Of a DNA stretch of 64,000 nucleotides, positions 17,073 through 24,511 are shown piece by piece. The DNA lies in contig NZ_BOOF01000052.1 of the NCBI RefSeq assembly GCF_016863095.1, positions 1 through 64,000 on the forward strand, written 5' to 3'. Source of the stretch: Microbispora siamensis. Its GTDB lineage: Bacteria; Actinomycetota; Actinomycetes; Streptosporangiales; Streptosporangiaceae. Under the pieces are notes generated by a model, which saw only the letters and a program-made list of their open reading frames with translations, searched no databases and had not been told where the DNA came from. Each line of letters starts with the position of its first letter. The first letter of the stretch is position 1. The position numbers and the translations under genes were made by a program.

Positions 17073-17525
17073 TCACTCATCTTTTGGCTTCTGCAGCTGA
17101 GTAACTGCGGTATCGATAGCCTTCTGAAGAGCATCTAGCGAGACTCCCTCGCCGCTTGCCTTGACGATGACGGGATCTGAGTGCGGGAGCCTTATCTCGG
17201 CGCTGATCTCGCGATCCCGATCGCGTTGTAGCCAGAGCCGCAGAATGCGAGCAAGAGCGCCACTGATAGCCGCTACGGCGGGCAGTTCGACGACCAGTTG
17301 ATCTATGGATCCTTTCTTACTCTCCGTGACATGTGACTCCATGGCGACCGATATGCCCCGAATGCCTTCAATGAGCTGAAGAAGTTCATATTGGGCGGTT
17401 TGGTGTGATATATGGCTTGCCCGTATGCCTCGCATGGACGTCTCTACTCTGATTTCTAACGATTCGGGCAAAGCTACCTCCTGCGACTCGGCTGAGCGTA
17501 TCATTCTAGCCGAGATTCCAAGCAT
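17073..17525 (-). CDS. EACC1-like effector-associated protein
   Basis: The 150-residue product (from ATG 17525; a longer frame to 17567 is possible) has an N-terminal beta/alpha region and a C-terminal half with AAISGALARILRLWLQRD, a basic helix, then strands (EISAEIRLP, VIVKASGEG) and a final helix LDALQKAIDTAVTQL. This helix-RLW-strand-strand-helix layout matches EACC1, the constant component of NTP-dependent and caspase/trypsin-linked conflict systems of multicellular bacteria. It is divergent from the caspase-like gene with start codons about 12 bp apart. The call rests on pattern recognition and context. Confidence 0.65.
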   Translation of the reverse strand: MLGISARMIRSAESQEVALPESLEIRVETSMRGIRASHISHQTAQYELLQLIEGIRGISVAMESHVTESKKGSIDQLVVELPAVAAISGALARILRLWLQRDRDREISAEIRLPHSDPVIVKASGEGVSLDALQKAIDTAVTQLQKPKDE

Positions 17526-17536
17526 AGGGGAGATAC

Positions 17537-19171
17537 TTGTATAAAGCGCTCCTAGTGTGCAACTCATCTTATCCGGCAGATACAGCTGCCTTGAAGCCGC
17601 TCGTGGGACCGCGCAAGGACGGTCCGCTCATGTGGAGCACTTTGGTCGATCGCCAGATAGGCCTTTTTGCTGAGGAGAATGCGAACTGCCTGTTCGAGGT
17701 CGACTCGCACGAGATGCTCAGAGAAGTCAATAAATTCTTCTCTGCGGCCAAATCAGATGATGTATTGCTGTTCTACTTCAGTGGACATGGAAAATTCGAT
17801 ACGGATTCCCTCTATCTTTGCTGCAGGGATACACAGACAGCTCTTCTCCACTCTACTGCTGCACCCAGTAAGCAGATCGCAACTATGGCTGCAAGATGCA
17901 AAGCGGGCGCAATAATCGTGATTCTAGATTGCTGCCATGCTGGGGCTTTTGATTACGTCAAGAAGGGAGAGGTAATCGATAATGCTCTTGCTCAATTCCG
18001 AGGTGAGGGTAGATATGTGCTGGCGGCGGTAGGCGCGATTGAGCTTGCGGACGACGCGGTAGAATTCGGCCGCCCTAGCGAATACACCGCTGCATTAGTA
18101 GAAGGCATTAGAGTCTTGAGTTCGGAGGGTGTTAATGACTTGATATATCTTGACCAGCTTGCGGACTATACCGAGGCCAGAGCGGGGCGCATCGATGCAA
18201 GACCTGTACGTAAGGTGGAAGGTAGCGGGAGGATTGCAATCAGTAGAGGTATGCTCACTGGTGCTGATGAAAAGATCAGTGCATCATCGCAGCCATGGAA
18301 CAACGTTGCTACTGAGGACGATCACCGTTCGCGCGCTGCGACTAGAGCACTGTCTGCCATACCAATAGAGGGCCGCCAGAAAGGCGGGGAAGGCTGGGCC
18401 GACTTGCGAGCAAGCGCATGTCAGGCTCTTCTCTCGATAATCGCTATTCTCTCAGCTGTTTACAGTTATCACGAGTGGCCAAGGGGCTATGACTGTGACA
18501 TTGATAACAATTTTTGCTTTCGTGAAGACCGCCCCCTAGCGCTGGCGGTATGCTTTCTCGCTGGAATTTCCCTGGTCGCCGCCCTCTGGGATTGGCTGCA
18601 AATCAAAAGGGCCGGTATTTCGCCCGATCTAAAGGGTGTTAGAGAAGTGCTTCACGCGCCAAGGCGTGGCTATACCAGAGTGGCTCGCATTGGGATCTCA
18701 TTGGCCGCATGCGTTCTTTCCTCGTTGGGGATATTTGAATTAGGGCGCATCCTGAGTTTCACTGTCAATGGGGTCATTGGAGAAAACTACTCCCCAGCTT
18801 GGGCGTTGGCAATGGCTGCCATCATAGGCTGCGGATTGATAGATATCTTCATTCTGGGACGTCGCGGCGACTCCATGCTCGCTTCTGGGGTTGTCTTGAT
18901 TGGCGCATCCTGCTTACTCCCGATTGGAGGGCGCTCGGCAATTTATGATGGATTTTGGGGTGTTTTTCAATTTTGTTTGGCGCTTGTTCTTTATGTGGCT
19001 TGGTGGTTTAATTGGAGGCCCATCTGGAAGGCACTCCTCCTGCTCACATGTCTTCCGATCCTCACCACGCTAGATCACATCTCAGTAGGCCCCTTCGTGG
19101 CGCTGATCGGCGTACTTATCGCCGGTTTGGGCGTATTTGCGAGGATGGACTCGGAAAGCGCGTCCTCCTGA
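17537..19171 (+). CDS. Membrane-bound caspase-like protease (conflict-system effector)
   Basis: The 544-residue product has an N-terminal C14 caspase-like domain (residues 1-240): strand KALLVCNSSYP, catalytic His in FYFSGHG (H84), catalytic Cys in ILDCCHAGA (C133), and YLDQLADY late in the domain. After a linker, about eight hydrophobic segments (residues 295-540) would place the rest in the membrane. TTG 17537 is the start, behind AGGGGAG. A divergent EACC1-like gene shares the promoter region. Codon use is AT-richer than the backbone. A role in regulated cell death or phage defence is inferred from family and partner; the target is unknown. Confidence 0.8.
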   Translation: MYKALLVCNSSYPADTAALKPLVGPRKDGPLMWSTLVDRQIGLFAEENANCLFEVDSHEMLREVNKFFSAAKSDDVLLFYFSGHGKFDTDSLYLCCRDTQTALLHSTAAPSKQIATMAARCKAGAIIVILDCCHAGAFDYVKKGEVIDNALAQFRGEGRYVLAAVGAIELADDAVEFGRPSEYTAALVEGIRVLSSEGVNDLIYLDQLADYTEARAGRIDARPVRKVEGSGRIAISRGMLTGADEKISASSQPWNNVATEDDHRSRAATRALSAIPIEGRQKGGEGWADLRASACQALLSIIAILSAVYSYHEWPRGYDCDIDNNFCFREDRPLALAVCFLAGISLVAALWDWLQIKRAGISPDLKGVREVLHAPRRGYTRVARIGISLAACVLSSLGIFELGRILSFTVNGVIGENYSPAWALAMAAIIGCGLIDIFILGRRGDSMLASGVVLIGASCLLPIGGRSAIYDGFWGVFQFCLALVLYVAWWFNWRPIWKALLLLTCLPILTTLDHISVGPFVALIGVLIAGLGVFARMDSESASS

Positions 19172-19218
19172 AGGCAATGAACAGCATTGCGCGCGGTGCT
19201 ACTGAGCTAAGGCAATCG

Positions 19219-20037
19219 TTACTGTAGCTGGCTGCGGTCCGCGGCCTTCTCGGCTCCGACGGCCAGTTCGACGAGGTCGGCGAGGATTTTGGGGGCTGCG
19301 GCGATAGTAGCTCGGGCCTTCATTGTGTGCGGTGTGCCGTCGATGTCGGTGACGATGGCTCCGGCTTCGCGGGCGATGAGTACGCCTGCGGCGGTGTCCC
19401 AGGGGTTGTTGGACAGCATGATGCAGGCGTCGGTTTTGCCTTCGGCGACCCATGCGAGATCGACTGCGGCTGAGCCGAACATGCGGACGCGCTGCACGCG
19501 GGTGGCGAGTTGGTAGTTGAGCGGGAGGCGGACGCGGTTCTTGTCCTCGGCGCCCTTGCCTACGGCGTAGTCGCCGACGGAGACGATGGCGGCCTCCAGG
19601 GCGTCGGTGGTGCTGGCGCTGATGGGGTGGCCGTTGGCGGTGGCTCCGGTCGTCTCGGCTGCGGCGTAGCGGGTGGCGAGGAAGGGGAGGTCGATCACGC
19701 CGAGGATGGAGCGGTCGTGGTCGATCAGGCCAAGCGAGGTGCCGCACAGGGGGATGCCGTGGGTGAAGTTGGCGGTGCCGTCGAGTGGGTCGAGTGCCCA
19801 CATGAGGCCGTCGCCGGCATTGGTGATGCCTTCCTCCTCGCCGAGGAACCCGATCTCTGGGGTTTCTCGGGATAGGAAGTCGCGTACGGCGTGCTCGGCG
19901 GCGTAGTCCACTTCGGTGACCATGTCGCGGTCGCCTTTGGCGGTGACAAGGCCGGGGAGCTTGGTGGTGATGATTTGGCTGGCGATGGTGACGGCCTGCT
20001 CAGCTATGGGCAGTAGCGCGCGGGCGTCAAGGGTCAT
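19219..20037 (-). CDS. Inositol monophosphatase-family phosphatase
   Basis: The 272-residue product carries both signature motifs of the Mg-dependent IMPase family: metal site FLGEEEG, then DPLDGTANFTHG (about residues 81-92), and the C-terminal NPWDTAAGVLIAREAGA. Substrates may be inositol phosphate, histidinol phosphate or PAP-like nucleotides. Its ATG overlaps the stop of the upstream DUF5919-like regulator (20034), so the two are translationally coupled. A chromosomal housekeeping role is unlikely given its place in an AICE. Confidence 0.88.
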   Translation of the reverse strand: MTLDARALLPIAEQAVTIASQIITTKLPGLVTAKGDRDMVTEVDYAAEHAVRDFLSRETPEIGFLGEEEGITNAGDGLMWALDPLDGTANFTHGIPLCGTSLGLIDHDRSILGVIDLPFLATRYAAAETTGATANGHPISASTTDALEAAIVSVGDYAVGKGAEDKNRVRLPLNYQLATRVQRVRMFGSAAVDLAWVAEGKTDACIMLSNNPWDTAAGVLIAREAGAIVTDIDGTPHTMKARATIAAAPKILADLVELAVGAEKAADRSQLQ

Positions 20038-20909
20038 ACGGGTTTGCTCCGCTCCCACATAGAGGTGAAGACCTGGTCGAAGACGGGAAACAGCCCGTCG
20101 GCGGCGGTGTTGTCGGTGATGACGAGCGTAGGTGAGTCGACTCCGCGGGCGGCCGGGAGGTAGGGCTGTACGACGCAGGTCGAGCCGTCCACGATCAGGA
20201 TGTTGAAGCGGATCGTCTCGTCGTAGACGTGGATCTCCAGTCGTTCGGCGGCCTCGGGGTCGAGTCGGTCGCGGAGCCGGGTGAGCATGCTGATGTTGAG
20301 GGCCGTCAACGTCTGGAGGGTGCCGTCGGTGTAGTGCTCTTCGCGCTCGCGGGCCTTGATGGCCTCGCCCTTGGGGTCCAGGAACAGGCAGCGGATCCGG
20401 GTGCCGTTGTCCAGTAGGCGGGTGAGCTGGTGGTCGGGGTAGCTCTGGCAGATCACATTGAGCGATAGGCCGCAGGCGTTGATCTCCTTGGCGTCGTCGA
20501 ACAGGGACGCGGGCGGGTAGGCGGCGCTGTAGGCGGACCGGCTGCTGAAGACGGCGGTCACGTCGGCGAAGCGGGCGTCCTCGCACGGGTCGGGCGCGGG
20601 GGTGGTGTTGTCTTGGGTGCTCCTCGGTGCCGGTACGGCCGCTGCCGCTGCGGTTTCGGCGGAGAACAACTGGTGCGCGGTCAGGCCGGGGAACATCGCC
20701 TCCAGGACCCGGCAGTGGTCGGCGTAGGGCAGGCCCTTGAGTTCGCCGGACAGCCAGCGGTGGAGCTGGGCGCGGCTGGGCCACCTGCCCGCGAGGGCGG
20801 GGTCCACCTTCTTGGCGGCCTTGTCGTACTCCCGGCAGAAGGTGCTGTAGGTCTGCCAGTGGCGCTGGCGTAGGAGCGACTTCAGCATGATCGGTTGCTC
20901 GGTCATCAT
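20034..20909 (-). CDS. HTH regulator with DUF5919-like C-terminal domain
   Basis: The 291-residue product has an N-terminal XRE-like DNA-binding part (SRAQLHRWLSGELKGLPYADH), an Ala/Pro linker, and a C-terminal domain (about 135-290) with LTRLLDNGTRIRCLFLDPKG, EIHVYDETIRFNILIVDGS and FDQVFTSMWERS. The C-terminal domain parallels those of 35476-36201 and 38264-39004 and resembles a phospholipase-D-like fold. It is coupled to the phosphatase gene by a 4-base overlap and probably controls it or senses its product. In-frame ATG 20906 is an equal start. Confidence 0.7.
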   Translation of the reverse strand: MMTEQPIMLKSLLRQRHWQTYSTFCREYDKAAKKVDPALAGRWPSRAQLHRWLSGELKGLPYADHCRVLEAMFPGLTAHQLFSAETAAAAAVPAPRSTQDNTTPAPDPCEDARFADVTAVFSSRSAYSAAYPPASLFDDAKEINACGLSLNVICQSYPDHQLTRLLDNGTRIRCLFLDPKGEAIKAREREEHYTDGTLQTLTALNISMLTRLRDRLDPEAAERLEIHVYDETIRFNILIVDGSTCVVQPYLPAARGVDSPTLVITDNTAADGLFPVFDQVFTSMWERSKPV

Positions 20910-21062
20910 CCGCGCCCTCGGGTTGGGGAGCCCTTGTAGGCCCAGGTTAACCAGGGATGCGGATCACGGGGAGACAAAGACGAGACGAAGCGAGACACGA
21001 TGCGCCCAGGCGGGACATCCACGCGGTCGAGACGCGACAGGCCGCCGGGCAATTGTTGGATC

Positions 21063-21227
21063 ATGGCTGGTCAGTGTGGGTTGTGCGGAGGGCGGGGCTG
21101 GAAATACGCCAGTCCCCGGCGCGGTGTCGTCGCGGCCGAAGAGGGGGCTGGCGAGACCGTGGCGGGTGAGCGGGTCACGGTCGAGTGCCTGGGCTGCCAG
21201 GGCTCCGGCACGGTGCCGGAGGAGTGA
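21063..21227 (+). CDS. DnaJ-like CxxCxGxG zinc miniprotein
   Basis: The 54-residue product has two Cys pairs, CGLCGGRGW near the N-terminus and CLGCQGSGTV near the C-terminus, the CxxCxGxG repeat of DnaJ zinc fingers. It should bind one zinc. The start ATG 21063 lies in a short operon with the next two genes. Comparable miniproteins sit in element 3 (42791-42931). Function is unknown. Confidence 0.65.
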   Translation: MAGQCGLCGGRGWKYASPRRGVVAAEEGAGETVAGERVTVECLGCQGSGTVPEE

Positions 21228-21232
21228 GGCCG

Positions 21233-21592
21233 ATGGCTACCCGCTGGCTCGACCAGATCGCCTCTCCTTCGCTGCCGCCCGAGGTGCCGCTGACCGCTGA
21301 GCGGGCGGCCGGGCTGCTGTCCGCCGAGTTGTCCATCGGGCACGGCATCGCCACTGACGTTCATGCCGGGCACGGCGTGGCGTTCCTGTCGGTCTGGGTT
21401 GACCTGCTCGTGTGGACCAACGGCCGGTGGTTCCGCTGGTCGACAGGGCGGCGCTCGGCCAGCGGCCGACTCGTGTTCGCCTTCGCCCCGGCGCACGACA
21501 TCGTGACCACCGCCCGGCGGGTGGCGCTGCTGCGGGAGGAGTTGCGCCGCACGCACGCCTACTCCCGGTTCATCGAGGACGGCGGCGCATGA
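21233..21592 (+). CDS. Unknown 119-residue AICE protein
   Basis: ATG 21233 follows the miniprotein stop by 5 bp. The product contains LTAERAAGLLSAELSIGHGI, VAFLSVWVDLLVWTNGRWF and TTARRVALLREELRRTHAYS. It is a compact soluble alpha/beta protein with no recognised family. Its stop overlaps the next start (ATGA), which shows an operon. Confidence 0.6.
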   Translation: MATRWLDQIASPSLPPEVPLTAERAAGLLSAELSIGHGIATDVHAGHGVAFLSVWVDLLVWTNGRWFRWSTGRRSASGRLVFAFAPAHDIVTTARRVALLREELRRTHAYSRFIEDGGA

Positions 21593-21906
21593 CCGCCCGG
21601 CATCTGAGTCCTCACCTGCCGCGCCCCCAGGCGGATGCCGAAGCACTCGTATGGTTCGCGCCCATGCCCACCAGTCGAGAGCTCGTTTTGGCCTGGACGT
21701 GTGACTGTTTGGCGATCTTCTTCGAGCTGATCCAGTCGGGCGGGGTCGCCTTCATCAGGAAGACGATCCAGGACGAGCGTGCGCCGGTGATCGTCGAGAC
21801 GCACCGGTGGCCGCTGCGGGAAGCATGGCTCACCTGGGCGGCGATGCTGGCCGGTCAGGTGCGGGTGAACGGGCGCGGCGGCGTGGTCGAGTCCTCAGGG
21901 CAGTGA
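21589..21906 (+). CDS. Unknown 105-residue AICE protein
   Basis: It starts at ATG 21589 with a 4-base overlap of the preceding gene. The product includes TSRELVLAWTCDCLAIFFEL, an acidic/basic middle and WPLREAWLTWAAMLAGQVRV. It is the last gene of the three-gene unit before the repressor. No family is recognised. Confidence 0.55.
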   Translation: MTARHLSPHLPRPQADAEALVWFAPMPTSRELVLAWTCDCLAIFFELIQSGGVAFIRKTIQDERAPVIVETHRWPLREAWLTWAAMLAGQVRVNGRGGVVESSGQ

Positions 21907-21979
21907 GGAAACTCCCGCGCCGTCGCGCCTTCTGCTTTCCACGGGGCAGACAGAATCAGGACGGATAGCTAAGCTGACG

Positions 21980-21993
21980 ACAAGTCGAGTTGT
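21980..21993. promoter_or_regulatory. Operator of the KorSA-type repressor (autoregulatory)
   Basis: Dyad ACAAGTCGAGTTGT 12 bp before the repressor start. Two near copies precede the Pra-type gene. In pSAM2, KorSA binds its own and the pra promoter, so autorepression is expected. Confidence 0.75.
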
Positions 21994-22005
21994 AGGGAAG
22001 TCGTC

Positions 22006-22737
22006 ATGTCGTCCGAAGAGTACGCTCCGCCGAAGTACGCGCAGATCGTCCAGGCCATCCGGCGACGCATCGCGGACGGCACTTATCCTCCGGGCTCGCT
22101 CCTGCCGTCGGAGACGCAACTTATCAACGAGTTTCACGTCAGCCGGCCCACGGTCGTCCGCGCTCTGCAGGTCCTCCAGTTGCGCGGCGTGATCGAGCGG
22201 GAGCATGGCAAGGGCTCGTTCGTGAAAGCCACGCCGCCGGCCGCGGCTGAGGAAGCCTCCCGGCCCGGCCGGGCTGTACTCGACCGTGCGGAAGCCGACG
22301 AGAATGGCTCCCCGGTTAGCGTCGGGGCGCATCCGGCCCCTGCAAGCGTCGCCAAGCTCCTCGGCGTCCCCGAGAAGTCGCCCGTTATGATGCGGCGCGT
22401 CCTGTTCCGCGATGCCGACCGGCCGGTTGACCTCGTCACCATCTGGTGCCCGGTGGAGCTGGCCGAAGGTACCGGCCTGGGCCAGTCCGAACCGCTCACC
22501 GCCGGCATCCGGCAGCATCTCCAGCACACCAAGGGCCTCAAGCTCGAACACGTCGCGGAACGGCTCAGCGCACGGCACCCCTCGGCGGAAGAAGCCAAAC
22601 TCCTGGAGCTTCGTAAGACCGCGCCCGTCCTCGGCGTGCTGGCCAGCGTCTACAACGGCGGCGGCCGACCCGCCCTCATCGTGGACCTGGTCCTCCCCGG
22701 CGACCTTCACGAACTGGAAGACGCCTACTCCCTTTGA
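22006..22737 (+). CDS. KorSA-type GntR/UTRA repressor
   Basis: The 243-residue product has an N-terminal GntR winged helix (about residues 10-72: YAQIVQAIRRRIADGTYPPG, LPSETQLINEFHVSRPTVVR, GKGSFV) and a C-terminal UTRA-like ligand-binding domain (about 95-240) ending in LIVDLVLPGDLHELED. It occupies the position of KorSA in pSAM2, which keeps the element integrated by repressing pra. Matching dyads before itself and before the Pra-type gene support this. It is set apart from pra by the divergent Imm21-like gene. Confidence 0.85.
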   Translation: MSSEEYAPPKYAQIVQAIRRRIADGTYPPGSLLPSETQLINEFHVSRPTVVRALQVLQLRGVIEREHGKGSFVKATPPAAAEEASRPGRAVLDRAEADENGSPVSVGAHPAPASVAKLLGVPEKSPVMMRRVLFRDADRPVDLVTIWCPVELAEGTGLGQSEPLTAGIRQHLQHTKGLKLEHVAERLSARHPSAEEAKLLELRKTAPVLGVLASVYNGGGRPALIVDLVLPGDLHELEDAYSL

Positions 22738-22753
22738 CGCGCTGGCGCTCGCC

Positions 22754-23275
22754 TCATGTGAACCGAACGAGGATCAGAGACGCCCTGGGATGCTCCACGT
22801 AGGCGGCGCGTACCGTGTACCGACCTGGGGCGAGGTCGATGACGAGACGATTTTCTGGCGCGACGTCGTCATGCCCATAAACGGAATCGAAGAGAACCAG
22901 CGGCTCCTCGACGGTATACGTCACCTCCTCGTCTTCTGGTACTGATTCTGCGTCCATGACCTCCGTAGCCACGTCCACCAGTTCTTGCTCTGAGTTCGCC
23001 CCAACCCAGCGGATGAGGGCCTTTCGCTCGGCGAGGAACGTCGTGAGCCATGGCTCGGATATGACCAAGGCTTCGGCCGGACCAACCTGAATCGGCCCGA
23101 TGTACGACTGCACGGAGCAGGCGCGGCCGTAGTCGCCTTCGTCCTCGGAAGAGTCCATCGGCGCCCCGTGCCAGTACGGGAGTGCTGACTGCGGCACGAG
23201 GATGTGCGGGCCACCCAAGGTGTCCACCCACGTGAGCCCACGAAATTCCGCCCGCTTCGGGTCATTTGCGGTCAT
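22754..23275 (-). CDS. Imm21-family immunity protein, orphan
   Basis: The 173-residue product from ATG 23275 has the Imm21 pattern: GLTWVDTLGGPHILVPQSAL, then GDYGRACSV, GPIQVGPAEALVISEPWLTT and LIRWVGA, ending in a beta-rich tail. Imm21 proteins neutralise polymorphic or contact-dependent toxins. No toxin gene lies nearby, so it may protect the host from toxins of neighbours or have been adopted as cargo. Its 3' end lies 16 bp from the end of the repressor gene; its promoter region overlaps the operators upstream of the Pra-type gene. Confidence 0.7.
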   Translation of the reverse strand: MTANDPKRAEFRGLTWVDTLGGPHILVPQSALPYWHGAPMDSSEDEGDYGRACSVQSYIGPIQVGPAEALVISEPWLTTFLAERKALIRWVGANSEQELVDVATEVMDAESVPEDEEVTYTVEEPLVLFDSVYGHDDVAPENRLVIDLAPGRYTVRAAYVEHPRASLILVRFT

Positions 23276-23313
23276 GTCGCAGAGCGTACGCAGGCAACAC
23301 GTCAAGATTCTCG

Positions 23314-23327
23314 GCAACTCGACTTGT
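23314..23327. promoter_or_regulatory. KorSA-type operator 2
   Basis: GCAACTCGACTTGT on the plus strand reads ACAAGTCGAGTTGC on the minus strand, one base off the autoregulatory dyad. It lies between the Imm21-like and Pra-type genes. Confidence 0.7.
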
Positions 23328-23364
23328 CGAGTGCGGAGAAGGTGGGCACTCTCAAATCAGCTTG

Positions 23365-23378
23365 ACAATACGAGTTGT
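23365..23378. promoter_or_regulatory. KorSA-type operator 3, over a -35-like box
   Basis: ACAATACGAGTTGT keeps both ACAA/TTGT arms of the dyad. It overlaps TTGACA at 23362-23367, so repressor binding could block RNA polymerase at the promoter of the Pra-type gene. Confidence 0.7.
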
Positions 23379-23406
23379 CGAGAGGGAGAGAGAAGGGAGA
23401 TGTCTC

Positions 23407-23823
23407 ATGGCACTACAAGGACCCATCCCAGTGACCTTCGACATGGTCTTCCCGCACGGCTGCTACGTCGTCGGGGAGGTCGAGCAGGTCAAGGACTTTG
23501 ACGCATCGACCAACGGCCGGTTCGTCCAGGCGCGGGACAAGCAGACGGGGGAACTCGTCTGGCAGGTCGCCGTGATGGACGCCGACCCGACCCTGAAGCC
23601 CGCGCAGAAGACGGTGGCCGTCAAGATCCTGGCCCCCGTTCAGCCGGTGCCGCCGGCCCCCATGGCGGGCCTGCCGTTCACGCCCGTGGAGTTCGACGGG
23701 GTCAGCGTCACGCCGTACGTCAACCAGGCGGGCCGGCTGGCCTACTCGATCCGCGTGCGGGAGATGCGCGCTCCCCGCTCCAGTGGCGGCCGGGCCGCTG
23801 CTCAGGCGAAGGACGCGGCATGA
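23407..23823 (+). CDS. pra: Pra-type activator of replication, integration and excision
   Basis: The 138-residue product starts at ATG 23407 behind AAGGGAGA. It begins ALQGPIPVTFDMVFPHGCYV, continues VEQVKDFDASTNGRFVQARD and VWQVAVMDADP, and ends with AYSIRVREMRAP. This is the pattern of the AICE 'plasmid replication, integration and excision activator' family typified by pSAM2 Pra, which switches on repSA, xis and int. It is preceded by two operator dyads of the KorSA-type repressor and heads the rightward conjugation-replication operon. Confidence 0.75.
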   Translation: MALQGPIPVTFDMVFPHGCYVVGEVEQVKDFDASTNGRFVQARDKQTGELVWQVAVMDADPTLKPAQKTVAVKILAPVQPVPPAPMAGLPFTPVEFDGVSVTPYVNQAGRLAYSIRVREMRAPRSSGGRAAAQAKDAA

Positions 23824-24098
23824 CGGGGCGAAGGACGGTGCCGCCGGTCAGCACAATCAACCTCAAGACCGGGCCGGGCGCATCGGCGGCCAACCACCCC
23901 TACCCGCAGCGATCGCCCGTCCTCGGGCTGGTCTTCGGCGGCGTCCAGGTGCTCGTCACCACCTCCGCCGGAGACCGGATCACCGTCGATGACCTGGAGT
24001 TCGCCCGCTGCCTGGCACGCGAGGCCGCCTCGTTCGCCCGGTCGGTGGAGCGGATGTTCCACGGCCTCCCGGACGGTGAGGGGGTGGCGGTCCGATGA
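23820..24098 (+). CDS. Unknown AICE protein, operon with pra
   Basis: The 92-residue product starts in a 4-base overlap with pra. It contains INLKTGPGAS, LGLVFGGVQVLVTTSAGDRI and LARCLARE-like helix residues (EFARCLAREAASFARSVERM). The short beta-strand plus helix suggests a small accessory protein. No known family. It overlaps the next gene by 4 bases. Confidence 0.6.
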   Translation: MTGRRTVPPVSTINLKTGPGASAANHPYPQRSPVLGLVFGGVQVLVTTSAGDRITVDDLEFARCLAREAASFARSVERMFHGLPDGEGVAVR

Positions 24099-24424
24099 CG
24101 CCGGATGCCTACACCTACCTCACCATCTCCATCACCTCCGACGAGCGGCCACGGGTGAACGTCGGGTTCTACACCCCCGGCCTTCGCGCCGACGTCCGGA
24201 AGCTGGAGTCGGGGCGGCCGTACCTGGTCCTGGAGTCCGACGAGGCGTACGTCTCGATCTCCACGACCGGAGCCGGACCGGCCACCGCGAACGACGTGGA
24301 GACCGCCCGGCGCGTCTTCGACGCCGCCGCCCGGTATCTGGCCGACTGCGAACGCATGCACGCCAACCAGTCGGCCGACTCCGACCAGCTCGCCCTCCCC
24401 GTCGTCGGCGAGACGGCGGCCTGA
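24095..24424 (+). CDS. Unknown AICE protein, operon with pra
   Basis: The 109-residue product starts in a 4-base overlap with the preceding gene. It resembles it in layout: YLTISITSDERPRVNVGFY and YVSISTTG strands followed by a helix ARRVFDAAARYLADCERMHA. The two may be diverged duplicates. A hairpin follows before the translocase gene. Confidence 0.6.
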   Translation: MTPDAYTYLTISITSDERPRVNVGFYTPGLRADVRKLESGRPYLVLESDEAYVSISTTGAGPATANDVETARRVFDAAARYLADCERMHANQSADSDQLALPVVGETAA

Positions 24425-24433
24425 CATGCAAGC

Positions 24434-24467
24434 GGGGCCGCAGGAAGCGGCAACTTCCGGCGGCCCC
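24434..24467. terminator. Hairpin before the translocase gene
   Basis: GGGGCCGCAGGAAG / CTTCCGGCGGCCCC with a 6-base loop. It could partly terminate or attenuate transcription between the small pra-operon genes and traSA. Confidence 0.5.
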
Positions 24468-24511
24468 TCAACTCTCCCTGACTGCGAAATCACGAGAGGA
24501 CACGAAGTCTA

